Source of the DNA: CAYNST01 sp964399955
Lineage (GTDB): Bacteria > Pseudomonadota > Gammaproteobacteria > Pseudomonadales > Cellvibrionaceae
DNA: 12,106 bases
Direction of reading: 5' to 3'
NCBI GenBank assembly: GCA_964399955.1
Contig: CAYNST010000105.1
Coordinates: 1 to 12,106 of the forward strand
In this document: positions 1 to 7,471 of the stretch, in pieces
How the letters are laid out: each line of letters begins with the position of its first letter
Numbering within the stretch: position 1 is the first letter of the stretch
The notes under the pieces: model-generated
Databases searched by the model: none
The model's input: only the letters and a program-made list of their open reading frames with translations
What the model was told of the DNA's origin: nothing
Made by a program: the position numbers and the translations under genes

Positions 1-71
1 GCGCGTTTTCAGGTGCAACAGAGGCGATGATGAAACGTCAACAGACCCTAAGCTGAAGAGTCACATCGGCG

Positions 72-533
72 TTAGATCTTGGCGAGCAGGGAAACCATCT
101 CCAGCGCGGTGATCGCGGCTTCTGCGCCTTTGTTTCCAGCCTTGGTACCAGAGCGCTCGATCGCCTGCTCAATGGTATCCACAGTCAATACCCCAAAGGT
201 AACAGGCACACCGGTACTCATGGATGCCTGCGCCAGGCCCTTGGTACATTCGCCGGCCACGTATTCAAAATGCGGTGTGCCGCCGCGAATAACGGCACCC
301 AGGGCGATGACGGCATCGTAGCTGCCGCTTGCCGCAAGCTTTTGCGCCACCAGCGGCATTTCAAACGCACCGGGCGCGTAGACGATAGTAATACTGTTTT
401 CGTCGATACCGTGGCGGCGCAGGGTGTCCAGCGCGCCCTCTTTCAAGTGCTCGACTACAAAACTGTTCCAGCGGCTTACCAGCAGTACGTATCTACCGCT
501 GGCCTGGGCAAAATTGCCTTCAATGATTTTCAT
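72..533 (-). CDS. ribH: 6,7-dimethyl-8-ribityllumazine synthase (RibH)
   Basis: Catalyses the penultimate riboflavin step: condensation of 5-amino-6-ribitylaminouracil with 3,4-dihydroxy-2-butanone 4-phosphate to give 6,7-dimethyl-8-ribityllumazine, in the cytoplasm. The 153-residue length is normal for the family. Visible motifs are R21-W22-N23 in the N-terminal substrate pocket, GAFE (55-58), GAVIRGGTPHFEYV (79-92) with the catalytic His at 88, and GTKAGNKGAEAA (129-140) holding the phosphate-binding Arg/Lys neighbourhood. The start is ATG, with M-K-I-I-E as in many homologues. It follows the ribBX stop by 11 nt without a clear Shine-Dalgarno, so translation may depend on the upstream gene. 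It is the last identifiable gene of the operon; the nusB gene that usually follows does not begin within the 71 bases to the window edge. Confidence 0.98.
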   Translation of the reverse strand: MKIIEGNFAQASGRYVLLVSRWNSFVVEHLKEGALDTLRRHGIDENSITIVYAPGAFEMPLVAQKLAASGSYDAVIALGAVIRGGTPHFEYVAGECTKGLAQASMSTGVPVTFGVLTVDTIEQAIERSGTKAGNKGAEAAITALEMVSLLAKI

Positions 534-544
534 GGGGTTCAGAT

Positions 545-1684
545 CTACTCAGGGTTGGAGGTGATGGGATCAGAGAGATTTTCAATATATTCCACAACTT
601 CAAGGTTGAAGCCGGAAATGGCCCTGAAGCGGTAAGGGGCGCTCATCAGGCGCATCTTGTGTACGCCCAGATCCTTGAGAATCTGCGAGCCGGTGCCCAC
701 CTGCTTGTAGGCCAGATCCAGCCGGGGGCGGGCTTGTTTTCCGGAGATCAGCCAGTCGATGCTCTCTTCGATTTCTTCTGTGGTTTCGCTGTGGCAGATC
801 AGCACCAGTACGCCCTGCCCCTCCACGGCTATCTGCCGCATGGAGGACTGAAAGGTCCAGGGGTTGTACTCTTCGGTGCCGGACGGCAGTATGCCCAGCA
901 CATCCCGCGCGGTACTGCCAACGTGCACGCGCACCAGGGTCGGCTGGTCGGGTGTGACCTCGCCTTTGATCAGGGCAAAATGGCGTTCGTCCCGCGCGCT
1001 GTCCAAGTAGGTGCGCAAAGTGAAATCGCCAAACTGCGTATTCACTCTGCGCTCATTGATGCATTCCACGGTTTTTTCATGCACCGTGCGGTACTGAATG
1101 AGGTCGGCAATGGTGCCAATCTTCAAGCCGAAATGCAGGGCAAACTGCTCCAGATCCGGGCGCCGCGCCATGGTGCCGTCGTCGTTCATGATTTCCACAA
1201 TGACTGCCGCCGGCTCGAAACCCGCCATGCGCGCCAGATCGCAGCCCGCCTCGGTGTGGCCGGCGCGGCTCAGCACGCCTCCCGGCTGCGCCATGACCGG
1301 GAATATGTGCCCGGGCTGCACAATATCGCGCGCGCTGGCGTTGGCCGCTACAGCCACCTGAACGGTGCGGGCGCGGTCGGCGGCGCTGATACCGGTGGTG
1401 ACACCCTGTGCCGCCTCGATGGAGACGGTGAAATTGGTTGCGTGGGGCGCCAGGTTCTCGCTGACCATCAGCGGCAGGCCCAACTGGCGGCAGCGCAGCT
1501 CAGTCAGAGTCAGGCAGATCAGGCCGCGCGCGTGACGGGCCATAAAATTGATGTCCTCGGCCCGCACTGCGGCCGCAGCCATGATCAGATCGCCTTCGTT
1601 TTCGCGGTCTTCATCGTCCATCAGGATGACCATCTTGCCCTGACGAATATCTTCGATGATTTCTTCGGTGGTGTTCAGCTCCAC
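545..1684 (-). CDS. ribBX: RibBX: 3,4-dihydroxy-2-butanone 4-phosphate synthase fused to a degenerate GTP cyclohydrolase II domain
   Basis: The N-terminal half (about residues 1-200) is a complete RibB domain converting ribulose 5-phosphate to 3,4-dihydroxy-2-butanone 4-phosphate plus formate. It carries the acidic DDEDRENEGD metal-binding stretch near residue 25 and RAGHTEA near 142. The C-terminal half aligns with GTP cyclohydrolase II at its start (LVRVH) and end (GSQILKDLGVHKMRLMSAP), but the three zinc cysteines of the usual SECLTGD...CDCG segment and the catalytic R-G-x-G-I-G-L region are gone. Automatic pipelines call this ribBA, but it matches the published proteobacterial RibBX variant, so RibA activity must come from elsewhere. 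The GTG start at 1684 gives V/M-E-L-N-T, which aligns with the M-A-L-N start of pseudomonad homologues and has GAGG 5 nt upstream, overlapping the ribE stop. A GTG at 1690 is possible but has no Shine-Dalgarno. Confidence 0.93.
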   Translation of the reverse strand: MELNTTEEIIEDIRQGKMVILMDDEDRENEGDLIMAAAAVRAEDINFMARHARGLICLTLTELRCRQLGLPLMVSENLAPHATNFTVSIEAAQGVTTGISAADRARTVQVAVAANASARDIVQPGHIFPVMAQPGGVLSRAGHTEAGCDLARMAGFEPAAVIVEIMNDDGTMARRPDLEQFALHFGLKIGTIADLIQYRTVHEKTVECINERRVNTQFGDFTLRTYLDSARDERHFALIKGEVTPDQPTLVRVHVGSTARDVLGILPSGTEEYNPWTFQSSMRQIAVEGQGVLVLICHSETTEEIEESIDWLISGKQARPRLDLAYKQVGTGSQILKDLGVHKMRLMSAPYRFRAISGFNLEVVEYIENLSDPITSNPE

Positions 1685-1691
1685 AAGCACC

Positions 1692-2357
1692 TCATTTCAT
1701 GTATCCGTTATCAGCCAGAAAGGCCGCCGACAGCGGTGACTGAGCAATTGCTCCGGCTGTAGCGACTCCCCCGGCGAGCAGGCGCTCCAGATAGCGCGCC
1801 AGCAGGTCCACTTCCAGATTGACGCGAGTGCCGGTGCGGTAGTCGGCAATGACCGTGTGATCCAGAGTGAAGGGTACTATATTCAGCCAGAAACAGTCGC
1901 CTTCCACCTTGTTCACCGTCAGGCTGGTACCGTCCACAGTAATCGAACCCTTCTGTGCTATGTAACGTGCCAACGCGGCCGGAGCACGAATGACGAACTG
2001 CTCCGAACGCGCCGCAGGCGCGCGCTCAAGCACCTCGCCCACACCGTCCACGTGACCGCTGACCAAGTGCCCGCCCATCCGCGTAGTCGGCGTCAACGCC
2101 TGCTCCAGATTCACCCGGGTGCCCACCTGCCAGCCTTCCACTGTGGTTTGCGCCAGCGTCTCAACCGATACGTCGGCGCTGAAACCCTCATTGACGCGCT
2201 CGATTACCGTCAGGCAGACACCGTTGGTGGCGATGGAGTCTCCCAGTTGTACCTGCTTCCAGTTCAGAGCGGGAGCGCTCACCTGCACGCGCAGGTCGCC
2301 GCCGATGCGACGCACCGCAGTGACAAGGCCCACTGATTCCACTATGCCAGTAAACAC
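1692..2357 (-). CDS. ribE: riboflavin synthase, alpha chain (RibE; ribC in E. coli naming)
   Basis: Performs the last riboflavin step, dismutation of two 6,7-dimethyl-8-ribityllumazine molecules to riboflavin and the pyrimidine that RibH reuses. Its 221 residues hold two lumazine-binding repeats: repeat one starts with the invariant MFTGI and contains GDSIATNGVCLTV (39-51); repeat two contains GGHLVSGHVDG (95-105) and GSITVDGTSLTV (137-148). The C-terminal tail after about residue 195 is alanine-rich and variable, as is usual. The start codon is GTG, fixed by the conserved MFTGI and by a strong GGAGG Shine-Dalgarno at 2364-2368, six nt upstream. It lies 16 nt after ribD, and its stop codon overlaps the ribosome-binding site of ribBX, suggesting coupled translation. 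Confidence 0.98.
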   Translation of the reverse strand: MFTGIVESVGLVTAVRRIGGDLRVQVSAPALNWKQVQLGDSIATNGVCLTVIERVNEGFSADVSVETLAQTTVEGWQVGTRVNLEQALTPTTRMGGHLVSGHVDGVGEVLERAPAARSEQFVIRAPAALARYIAQKGSITVDGTSLTVNKVEGDCFWLNIVPFTLDHTVIADYRTGTRVNLEVDLLARYLERLLAGGVATAGAIAQSPLSAAFLADNGYMK

Positions 2358-2373
2358 ACTCTACCTCCGCCAA

Positions 2374-3462
2374 TCAGCTATTGCGTTGCGGGCGGGCCAC
2401 GATGCGCCAGTCCGCGCCCACAGCTGTGATGCTGTCTATTGTCACTGGCAGGGCATCCGCCATGCCAGTGATATTCAGGCCAAACAAAGGCCGGGCCGAG
2501 TTGCCCATCAACTTGGGCGCCATGTAGATCAGCAACTCGTCGATCAGCCCCTGACGCAGGAACTCGCCCGCCAGAACCGGCCCCGCCTCTATCATGACCT
2601 CGTTGCACGCCTCGGCCGCCAACATCTGCAACAGCGCCAACAGGTTTACGCGCCCCTGCTCACTGGGCAGGGGCCGGCACTGCGCACCGGGCACAGCCAG
2701 GTTGCTGCCGGCAACGGCAATCAAGGTTTGGCCTGGCTCCGCAAGCAGCCGCGCCTGAGGCGGCGTGCGCCCACGGCTGTCAACCACCACCCGCAGGGGT
2801 TGACGGGCTGCGGGGCCGAAGCGCGGGTCACGCACCGTCAGTGCCGGGTCGTCGGCCAAAACGGTGCCCACGCCGGTGACGATGGCACAGGATTGTGCCC
2901 GCCAGGCTTGCACCTCGGCGCGCGCCTCGGCGCCGGTTATCCACTGACTCTCTCCGCTGGCCATGGCGGTGCGCCCGTCCAGGCTCATGGCCAGCTTGCA
3001 GCGCACCCAGGGCAGGCCGCAGGTCATCCGTTTGATGAAGCCGGGGTTCAGCGCTTGCACTTGCTCCTCCAGCACGGGGCCACGCACCCGCACGCCTGCG
3101 TCTGCCAGGCGCGCCAGGCCACTGCCCGCCACCAAAGGATTGGGGTCTTGCATACCATAGACCACCTCGGCCACCCCGGCGGCAATCAGGGCTTCGCTGC
3201 AAGCACCGGTTCTGCCCTGATGGTTGCAGGGCTCCAAAGTGACATAAGCGGTGGCGCCGCGGGCGCTATCTCCCGCCTCGGCCAGTGCTGCCACTTCCGC
3301 ATGGGCCAGGCCCGCACGGTAGTGATAGCCTTCTGCCAGCAGCCGACCGTTGCCGACCAACACACAGCCCACGCGCGGGTTGGGCGTGGTGGTGTATAAA
3401 CCTTTGCGCGCCAAGTCGCAGGCGCGCTGCATCCATTGCTCATCCTGATGTGCGGCGGTCAC
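2374..3462 (-). CDS. ribD: bifunctional diaminohydroxyphosphoribosylaminopyrimidine deaminase / 5-amino-6-(5-phosphoribosylamino)uracil reductase (RibD)
   Basis: Carries out the second and third steps of the pyrimidine branch of riboflavin synthesis: zinc-dependent deamination followed by NADPH reduction of the ribose. The deaminase domain (about 8-145) shows the HAE zinc and proton-shuttle motif at 54-56 and Cys79 and Cys88 in PCNHQGRTGAC. The usual family form is PCSHxGRTPPC, so S-to-N and PP-to-GA are slightly divergent while the zinc ligands are intact. The reductase domain starts near 150 with VRCKLAMSLDGRTA and includes SQWITG and the nucleotide-binding VGTVLADDPALTVR. Its 362 residues are normal for the family. 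The GTG start overlaps the nrdR stop in a GTGA tetranucleotide, a typical coupling arrangement. An internal ATG at residue 11 is possible but would lose the overlap. Confidence 0.97.
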   Translation of the reverse strand: MTAAHQDEQWMQRACDLARKGLYTTTPNPRVGCVLVGNGRLLAEGYHYRAGLAHAEVAALAEAGDSARGATAYVTLEPCNHQGRTGACSEALIAAGVAEVVYGMQDPNPLVAGSGLARLADAGVRVRGPVLEEQVQALNPGFIKRMTCGLPWVRCKLAMSLDGRTAMASGESQWITGAEARAEVQAWRAQSCAIVTGVGTVLADDPALTVRDPRFGPAARQPLRVVVDSRGRTPPQARLLAEPGQTLIAVAGSNLAVPGAQCRPLPSEQGRVNLLALLQMLAAEACNEVMIEAGPVLAGEFLRQGLIDELLIYMAPKLMGNSARPLFGLNITGMADALPVTIDSITAVGADWRIVARPQRNS

Positions 3463-3920
3463 TGATCCGGGTCCTGCTCCAGGCGATCAATTTCCTGGCG
3501 AAACTCGCTCAGATCCTGAAAACTGCGGTACACCGAGGCAAAACGCACGTAGGCCACGCCGTCCAGGCGTCGCAGCGCGTCCATGACCTTTTCGCCAATG
3601 ACCATTGACTTCAGCTCCCGCTCACCGGTGGCTTGAATTTCCTGTTTGATGCCGTTGACCGTGGCTTCTATTTTTTCAATGCTGACGGGGCGCTTCTCCA
3701 GAGCTTTCAGCAAACCGTAACGCAACTTCTGCTCGTCGAAGGGCTCGCGGGTGCCGTCTTGCTTGATCACCCGGGGCATCAGAAATTCAGCGGTTTCAAA
3801 GGTGGTGAAGCGGTCATGGCAACTCAAGCACTCGCGCCGGCGGCGCACCTGACTGCCGTCGGCAACCAGACGGGAGTCAATGACTTTGGTATCGGCTTGA
3901 TTGCAGAACGGACAATGCAC
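3459..3920 (-). CDS. nrdR: transcriptional repressor NrdR
   Basis: NrdR senses ATP/dATP and represses ribonucleotide reductase genes by binding NrdR boxes. The 153-residue protein begins with a zinc ribbon, Cys3-x-x-Cys6 and Cys31-x-x-Cys34, with the basic RRRR at 26-29. An ATP-cone follows from about 47 to 137 (VIKQDGTREPFDEQKLRYGL at its start). The start is GTG, required to give the invariant MHCPFC; a GGAG lies about 10 nt upstream. It overlaps ribD by 4 nt and heads the rib operon, a common proteobacterial association without a known direct functional link. It is separated from glyA by a terminator and a gap of about 210 bases containing a candidate promoter. Confidence 0.98.
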   Translation of the reverse strand: MHCPFCNQADTKVIDSRLVADGSQVRRRRECLSCHDRFTTFETAEFLMPRVIKQDGTREPFDEQKLRYGLLKALEKRPVSIEKIEATVNGIKQEIQATGERELKSMVIGEKVMDALRRLDGVAYVRFASVYRSFQDLSEFRQEIDRLEQDPDQ

Positions 3921-4005
3921 GCGTGGCTAGCTCCGGGTTGAATGCAACTGTGGTGGTACCTATAACCTGCAGATCCCCACGCACGAGGGCCTGCAACAGG
4001 TGCGC

Positions 4006-4027
4006 CGGCAGACAACCGCGTCTGTCG
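4006..4027 (-). other. hairpin in the nrdR leader
   Basis: Inverted repeat CGGCAGAC / GTCTGTCG (8 pairs, one of them G-U) around a 6-nt loop. It lies inside the predicted untranslated leader between the candidate promoter at 4037-4042 and nrdR. There is no U-tract, so it is not an intrinsic terminator. Any regulatory role is speculation; it does not resemble the FMN riboswitch. Confidence 0.25.
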
Positions 4028-4033
4028 CCGCCC

Positions 4034-4045
4034 GCCATATTAGCA
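4034..4045 (-). promoter_or_regulatory. candidate extended -10 promoter for nrdR-rib operon
   Basis: On the minus strand the sequence reads TGCTAATAT, a TG-n extended -10 followed by TAATAT (4037-4042). No convincing -35 hexamer lies 17 nt upstream. It sits just downstream of the glyA terminator, where an independent promoter for nrdR-ribDEBXH would be expected, and predicts a leader of roughly 110 nt. The rest of the gap 3921-4080 holds no gene that can be supported. Confidence 0.4.
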
Positions 4046-4080
4046 CAGGGCCGAGAAGGCCCGGAGACCGGTCACCTTCG

Positions 4081-4104
4081 ACAAAAAAGGGGCTTGCGCC
4101 CCTT
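4081..4104 (-). terminator. intrinsic terminator of glyA
   Basis: On the minus strand AAGGGGC - GCAA - GCCCCTT forms a perfect 7-bp stem with a 4-nt loop, followed directly by a T-run (TTTTTT, from the A-run at 4083-4088). It begins 26 nt after the glyA stop. It should end the glyA transcript and uncouple glyA from nrdR. Confidence 0.9.
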
Positions 4105-4130
4105 GTTGTTTCATCTTCCGCTCAGGTGGC

Positions 4131-5396
4131 TCAGCCGCCGTAGACGGGGAAGCGCCCGCACAGCTCAAGCACCTTGCCCTTGACGGTCTCGATCACCTCT
4201 GCGCTCCTGTCACTGCCCCAGCTGTCCAGTACGTCGCACATCCAGTTGGTCAGATCCACGCACTCTTTTTCGCCAAAGCCGCGGGTGGTGACCGCCGGTG
4301 TGCCGACGCGCAGGCCACTGGTTACAAACGGTGAACGCGGGTCATTGGGGACCGCATTCTTGTTGACAGTGATATTGGCGTTGCCCAGGGCTTCGTCGGC
4401 GTCTTTGCCGCTGTAGTCCTTGCCAATCAAGTCCACCAGCATCAGGTGGTTCTCGGTGCCGCCCGAGACAATCCTGAAGCCCCGCTCAATGAAGGTGCCG
4501 GCCATGGCCTTGGCGTTCTTCACTACCTGCTGCTGATATTGTTTGAAATCGTCGCTCATGGCTTCTTTGAAGCTGATGGCCTTGCCGGCGATAACGTGCA
4601 TCAGCGGACCGCCCTGGCCACCGGGGAAGACGGCGGAGTTGAGCTTCTTCTCAATTTCTTCATTGGCTTTGGCAAGGATAATGCCACCGCGCGGGCCGCG
4701 CAGGGTCTTATGCGTGGTGGATGTGGTGACGTCAGCGATCTGCACCGGCGAGGGGTAAACGCCCGCTGCTACCAAGCCCGCCACGTGGGCCATGTCCACC
4801 ATCAGGTAGGCGCCCACCTGATCGGCAATGGCGCGAAATTTCTGCCAGTCCATGACCTGACTGTAGGCTGAAAAGCCGGCGACGATCATCTTGGGCTTGT
4901 GCTCGCGCGCAAGGCTTTCTATCTCGTCATAGTCGATCAAGCCGGTGTTCGGATTAATGCCATACTGCACGGCGTTGTACATCTTGCCGGAAAAGTTGAC
5001 CTTGGAGCCGTGCGTCAAATGACCACCGTGGGCCAGACTCATGCCCAGCACCGTGTCACCGGGGTTGAGCAGCGCCTGATAGACCGCAGCGTTGGCCTGC
5101 GAGCCGGAGTGCGGCTGCACGTTGGCGTAATCGGCGCCGAACAGCTGTTTGACGCGCTCGATGGCCAGGGTTTCCACCTGGTCAACGTATTCGCAGCCGC
5201 CGTAGTAGCGTTTGGAGGGGTAGCCCTCGGCGTATTTGTTGGTGAGCTTGGTGCCCTGCGCAGCCATGACCAGCGGGCTGGTGTAATTTTCTGAAGCAAT
5301 CAACTCAACGTGATCTTCCTGGCGCTGGCCTTCGTCTTCCAGCGCCTGCCAAACCTGCGGGTCAAACTCGGCGATCGTAAGCGACTTATCGAACAT
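4131..5396 (-). CDS. glyA: serine hydroxymethyltransferase (GlyA)
   Basis: PLP enzyme interconverting serine and glycine while loading tetrahydrofolate with a one-carbon unit; cytoplasmic, central to purine, thymidylate and methionine supply. The 421 residues compare with about 417 in E. coli. Visible motifs are ELIASENYTSP (31-41), the YAEGYPSKRYYGG substrate loop (55-67), HSGSQAN (96-102), the cofactor Asp201 and His204 in VDMAHVAG, and the Schiff-base Lys230 in TTHKTLRGPRGG. The ATG at 5396 is chosen because it gives MFDKSLTIAEFDP, typical of the family, with GAGG six nt upstream (5403-5406). The reading frame stays open to 5489, but that extension is not conserved and contains the putative promoter. 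It is monocistronic, given the terminator just downstream. Confidence 0.98.
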   Translation of the reverse strand: MFDKSLTIAEFDPQVWQALEDEGQRQEDHVELIASENYTSPLVMAAQGTKLTNKYAEGYPSKRYYGGCEYVDQVETLAIERVKQLFGADYANVQPHSGSQANAAVYQALLNPGDTVLGMSLAHGGHLTHGSKVNFSGKMYNAVQYGINPNTGLIDYDEIESLAREHKPKMIVAGFSAYSQVMDWQKFRAIADQVGAYLMVDMAHVAGLVAAGVYPSPVQIADVTTSTTHKTLRGPRGGIILAKANEEIEKKLNSAVFPGGQGGPLMHVIAGKAISFKEAMSDDFKQYQQQVVKNAKAMAGTFIERGFRIVSGGTENHLMLVDLIGKDYSGKDADEALGNANITVNKNAVPNDPRSPFVTSGLRVGTPAVTTRGFGEKECVDLTNWMCDVLDSWGSDRSAEVIETVKGKVLELCGRFPVYGG

Positions 5397-5425
5397 CTCA
5401 AACCTCAACACATGCGAGCAAAAGA

Positions 5426-5440
5426 GGCGCATTGTACACC
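5426..5440 (-). promoter_or_regulatory. candidate glyA -10 element
   Basis: On the minus strand GGTGTACAAT includes TACAAT (5431-5436), five of six matches to the sigma70 -10 consensus, about 35 nt upstream of the glyA ATG. The region 17 nt further upstream is GC-rich and gives no good -35 hexamer. The AT-rich TTTTATGG immediately upstream fits an activated or extended-type promoter. Confidence 0.4.
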
Positions 5441-5472
5441 ATAAAACCCGCCCGCCCGCCATAGCGGTCCGA

Positions 5473-5501
5473 TTGAAATCTGCGCCCACTGCGGCTAATC
5501 T
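5473..5501 (+). promoter_or_regulatory. candidate sigma70 promoter of ettA
   Basis: TTGAAA (5473-5478, five of six to TTGACA), a 17-nt spacer, then TAATCT (5496-5501, weaker -10). It lies in the divergent gap between glyA and ettA and would give an ettA leader of about 110 nt. No other feature was recognised in 5502-5618 apart from the GAGG Shine-Dalgarno at 5605-5608. Confidence 0.45.
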
Positions 5502-5618
5502 GCGACGTCTGTTGCGCAGGCCCGCACCTGGCCGCCAAACCCATACCAGAGGGCGCCCCTTGAAGCAGCAATTCGGGCACGCAGTCTACTCCGCCATTAT
5601 CATCGAGGTTAGCTTTCC

Positions 5619-7283
5619 ATGGCTCAATACGTTTTCACCATGAACCGGCTGGGCAAGATCGTCCCGCCCAAACGCGAAATTCTGAAGGATATTTCGCTGT
5701 CGTTTTTCCCGGGCGCCAAAATCGGCGTGCTGGGTTTGAACGGTTCGGGCAAGTCGACGCTGCTGCGCATCATGGCCGGTGTGGACACCGAGTTCCAAGG
5801 CGAAGCACGCCCCATGCCCGGCATCAAAGTGGGGTACCTGCCCCAGGAGCCGGCGCTGAACCCGGAAAAGGATGTGCGCGGCAACGTACTGGAGGGCATG
5901 CAGGAGGCGGTTGACGCACTGGCCGGACTGGATCAGGTTTACGCGGACTACGCCGCGCCCGATGCGGACTTTGACGCCCTGGCAAAGCGGCAAAGCCAAT
6001 TGGAAGACATCATCCAGGCGTGGGATGCGCACAACCTTGAGCATACCTTGGAAGTGGCCGCCGATGCGCTGCGTCTGCCGCCCTGGGACGCCGACGTCAG
6101 CAAACTTTCCGGCGGTGAAAAACGTCGGGTTGCTCTGTGCCGCCTGCTACTGTCGCGCCCGGATATGCTGCTGCTGGACGAGCCCACCAACCACCTGGAT
6201 GCCGAATCCGTTCACTGGCTTGAGCAGTTCCTGGTGAGCTTTGGCGGCACCGTGGTGGCCATCACCCACGACCGTTACTTCCTGGACAACGCCGCCGGCT
6301 GGATTCTGGAGTTGGACCGCGGGCGAGGCATTCCCTTCGAGGGTAACTACTCCGACTGGCTGGAGGCCAAGGGCAAACGCCTGGAGCAGGAAGCCCGCTC
6401 CGAAGCCTCTCAACAGAAGGCCATCAAGGCAGAGCTGGAATGGGTGCGTCAGAGTCCCAAGGGCCGACACGCCAAAAACAAGGCCCGTCTCAGCCGCTTC
6501 GAAGAAATGCAATCGCAGGAATTTCAAAAGCGCAACGAAACCAACGAAATCTACATCCCACCGGGTGAGCGCCTCGGCGACAAGGTGGTTGAATTCCACG
6601 GTGTGCGTAAAAGTTTTGAAGGACGGCTGCTGCTGGACAACCTGACCTTCACCGTGCCCAAAGGCGCCATAGTCGGTGTTATCGGTGGCAATGGCGCCGG
6701 TAAGTCCACCCTGCTGCGCATGATTGCCGGCACCGAAAAACCCGACGCCGGTGAAGTGGTACTGGGTGAGACGGTCAAGGTGGCGCATGTGGAACAGAGC
6801 CGCGAAGAGCTGGACGACAACGCTACCGTCTGGGAGGCGGTATCCGGCGGGCAGGACATACTGCGCATTGGCAACTACGAAGTCAGCTCACGCTCCTATA
6901 TAGGTCGCTTCAATTTCAAAGGCTCCGACCAGCAAAAGCGCGTGGGAGAACTCTCCGGCGGGGAACGCGGTCGCCTGCACCTGGCCAATACCCTGAAGCA
7001 GGGCGCCAACTTGCTGCTGCTGGATGAGCCGTCCAACGATTTGGACGTTGAAACACTGCGCGCGCTGGAAGAGGCCATTCTGGCGTTTCCCGGCTCGGTG
7101 ATGGTCGTCTCGCACGACCGCTGGTTCCTGGACCGCATAGCCACCCACATCCTCGCCTATGAAGGCGAAAGCGAAGCGGTCTTTTTTGAGGGCAACTACA
7201 CCGACTACCACGCTGACTTCGTGGCCCGCAAAGGTGCCAATGCGCAGCCCAAACGGGTGAAGTACAAGCCGCTGAAGGTGTAG
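5619..7283 (+). CDS. ettA: energy-dependent translational throttle protein EttA (ABC-F)
   Basis: ABC-F ATPase that binds the ribosomal E site and holds back the first elongation step when ATP/ADP is low; cytoplasmic, with no membrane segments. The 554 residues are close to the 555 of E. coli EttA. Domain 1 has Walker A NGSGKST (41-47), signature LSGGEKRR (163-170) and Walker B LLLDEPTNHLD with catalytic Glu188. The Arm insertion lies around 90-140. The inter-domain P-site tRNA-interacting linker (about 243-322) is charged and helical, containing KGRHAKNKARLSRFEE. Domain 2 has Walker A NGAGKST (358-364), LSGGERGR (445-452) and Glu470 in LLLLDEPSNDLD. Both glutamates fall at the same positions as in E. 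coli. The ATG has GAGG about 10 nt upstream. Confidence 0.98.
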   Translation: MAQYVFTMNRLGKIVPPKREILKDISLSFFPGAKIGVLGLNGSGKSTLLRIMAGVDTEFQGEARPMPGIKVGYLPQEPALNPEKDVRGNVLEGMQEAVDALAGLDQVYADYAAPDADFDALAKRQSQLEDIIQAWDAHNLEHTLEVAADALRLPPWDADVSKLSGGEKRRVALCRLLLSRPDMLLLDEPTNHLDAESVHWLEQFLVSFGGTVVAITHDRYFLDNAAGWILELDRGRGIPFEGNYSDWLEAKGKRLEQEARSEASQQKAIKAELEWVRQSPKGRHAKNKARLSRFEEMQSQEFQKRNETNEIYIPPGERLGDKVVEFHGVRKSFEGRLLLDNLTFTVPKGAIVGVIGGNGAGKSTLLRMIAGTEKPDAGEVVLGETVKVAHVEQSREELDDNATVWEAVSGGQDILRIGNYEVSSRSYIGRFNFKGSDQQKRVGELSGGERGRLHLANTLKQGANLLLLDEPSNDLDVETLRALEEAILAFPGSVMVVSHDRWFLDRIATHILAYEGESEAVFFEGNYTDYHADFVARKGANAQPKRVKYKPLKV

Positions 7284-7318
7284 TATTGGCGGGCGAGCTC
7301 TGCTATTTTTAGCGCCAA

Positions 7319-7357
7319 CAGCCGCTGCCTGAACGCGCCCGGCGCCGGCAGCGGTTG
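7319..7357 (+). other. long GC-rich hairpin after ettA
   Basis: CCGCTGCC (7322-7329) pairs perfectly with GGCAGCGG (7347-7354), extendable by three pairs (one G-U), around a 17-nt GC-rich loop. The following bases (TTGAGAT) are not a U-tract, so this is at best a weak terminator or an mRNA 3'-end stabiliser for ettA. The rest of 7284-7471 shows no gene; it contains a GGATGACGG direct repeat (7402-7410 and 7453-7461) of unknown meaning. Confidence 0.35.
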
Positions 7358-7471
7358 AGATAGGCGTATCCGGAGTCTAGGCTTAAGGTAATTCAGCTAT
7401 TCGGATGACGGCCAGCTGCGGATGTGTGATGAATAGTTACCCGCTAAACAAATGGATGACGGTAGAGAATT

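Noticed and set aside
2..54. Plus-strand open stretch ending in TGA at 52-54, possibly the 3' end of another gene
   Set aside because: Only 17 codons are visible with no recognisable motif, so it cannot be supported as a gene.
659..1762. Long plus-strand frame (367 codons) antisense to ribBX
   Set aside because: Fully opposite a conserved enzyme gene; its translation is low-complexity and resembles no family. It is a frame shadow of GC-rich coding DNA.
2119..3399. Plus-strand frame of 426 codons opposite ribE and ribD
   Set aside because: Shadow of two highly conserved genes, spanning their junction; His/Gln/Arg-rich composition typical of antisense frames.
3921..4080. FMN riboswitch (RFN element) ahead of the riboflavin genes
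   Set aside because: I could not find the conserved RFN helices or their conserved loop sequences; only a simple hairpin is present.
5397..5489. N-terminal extension of glyA to an upstream start
   Set aside because: The extension is not part of serine hydroxymethyltransferases, covers the likely promoter, and the ATG at 5396 has a good Shine-Dalgarno.
6147..6788. Minus-strand frame of 213 codons opposite ettA
   Set aside because: Lies wholly inside ettA, whose catalytic motifs are intact; no recognisable protein or ribosome-binding site.
7355..7383. TTGAGA - 17 nt - TAGGCT as a PilZ promoter
   Set aside because: The -10 matches only three of six bases, and the -35 overlaps the base of the ettA hairpin; too weak to call.
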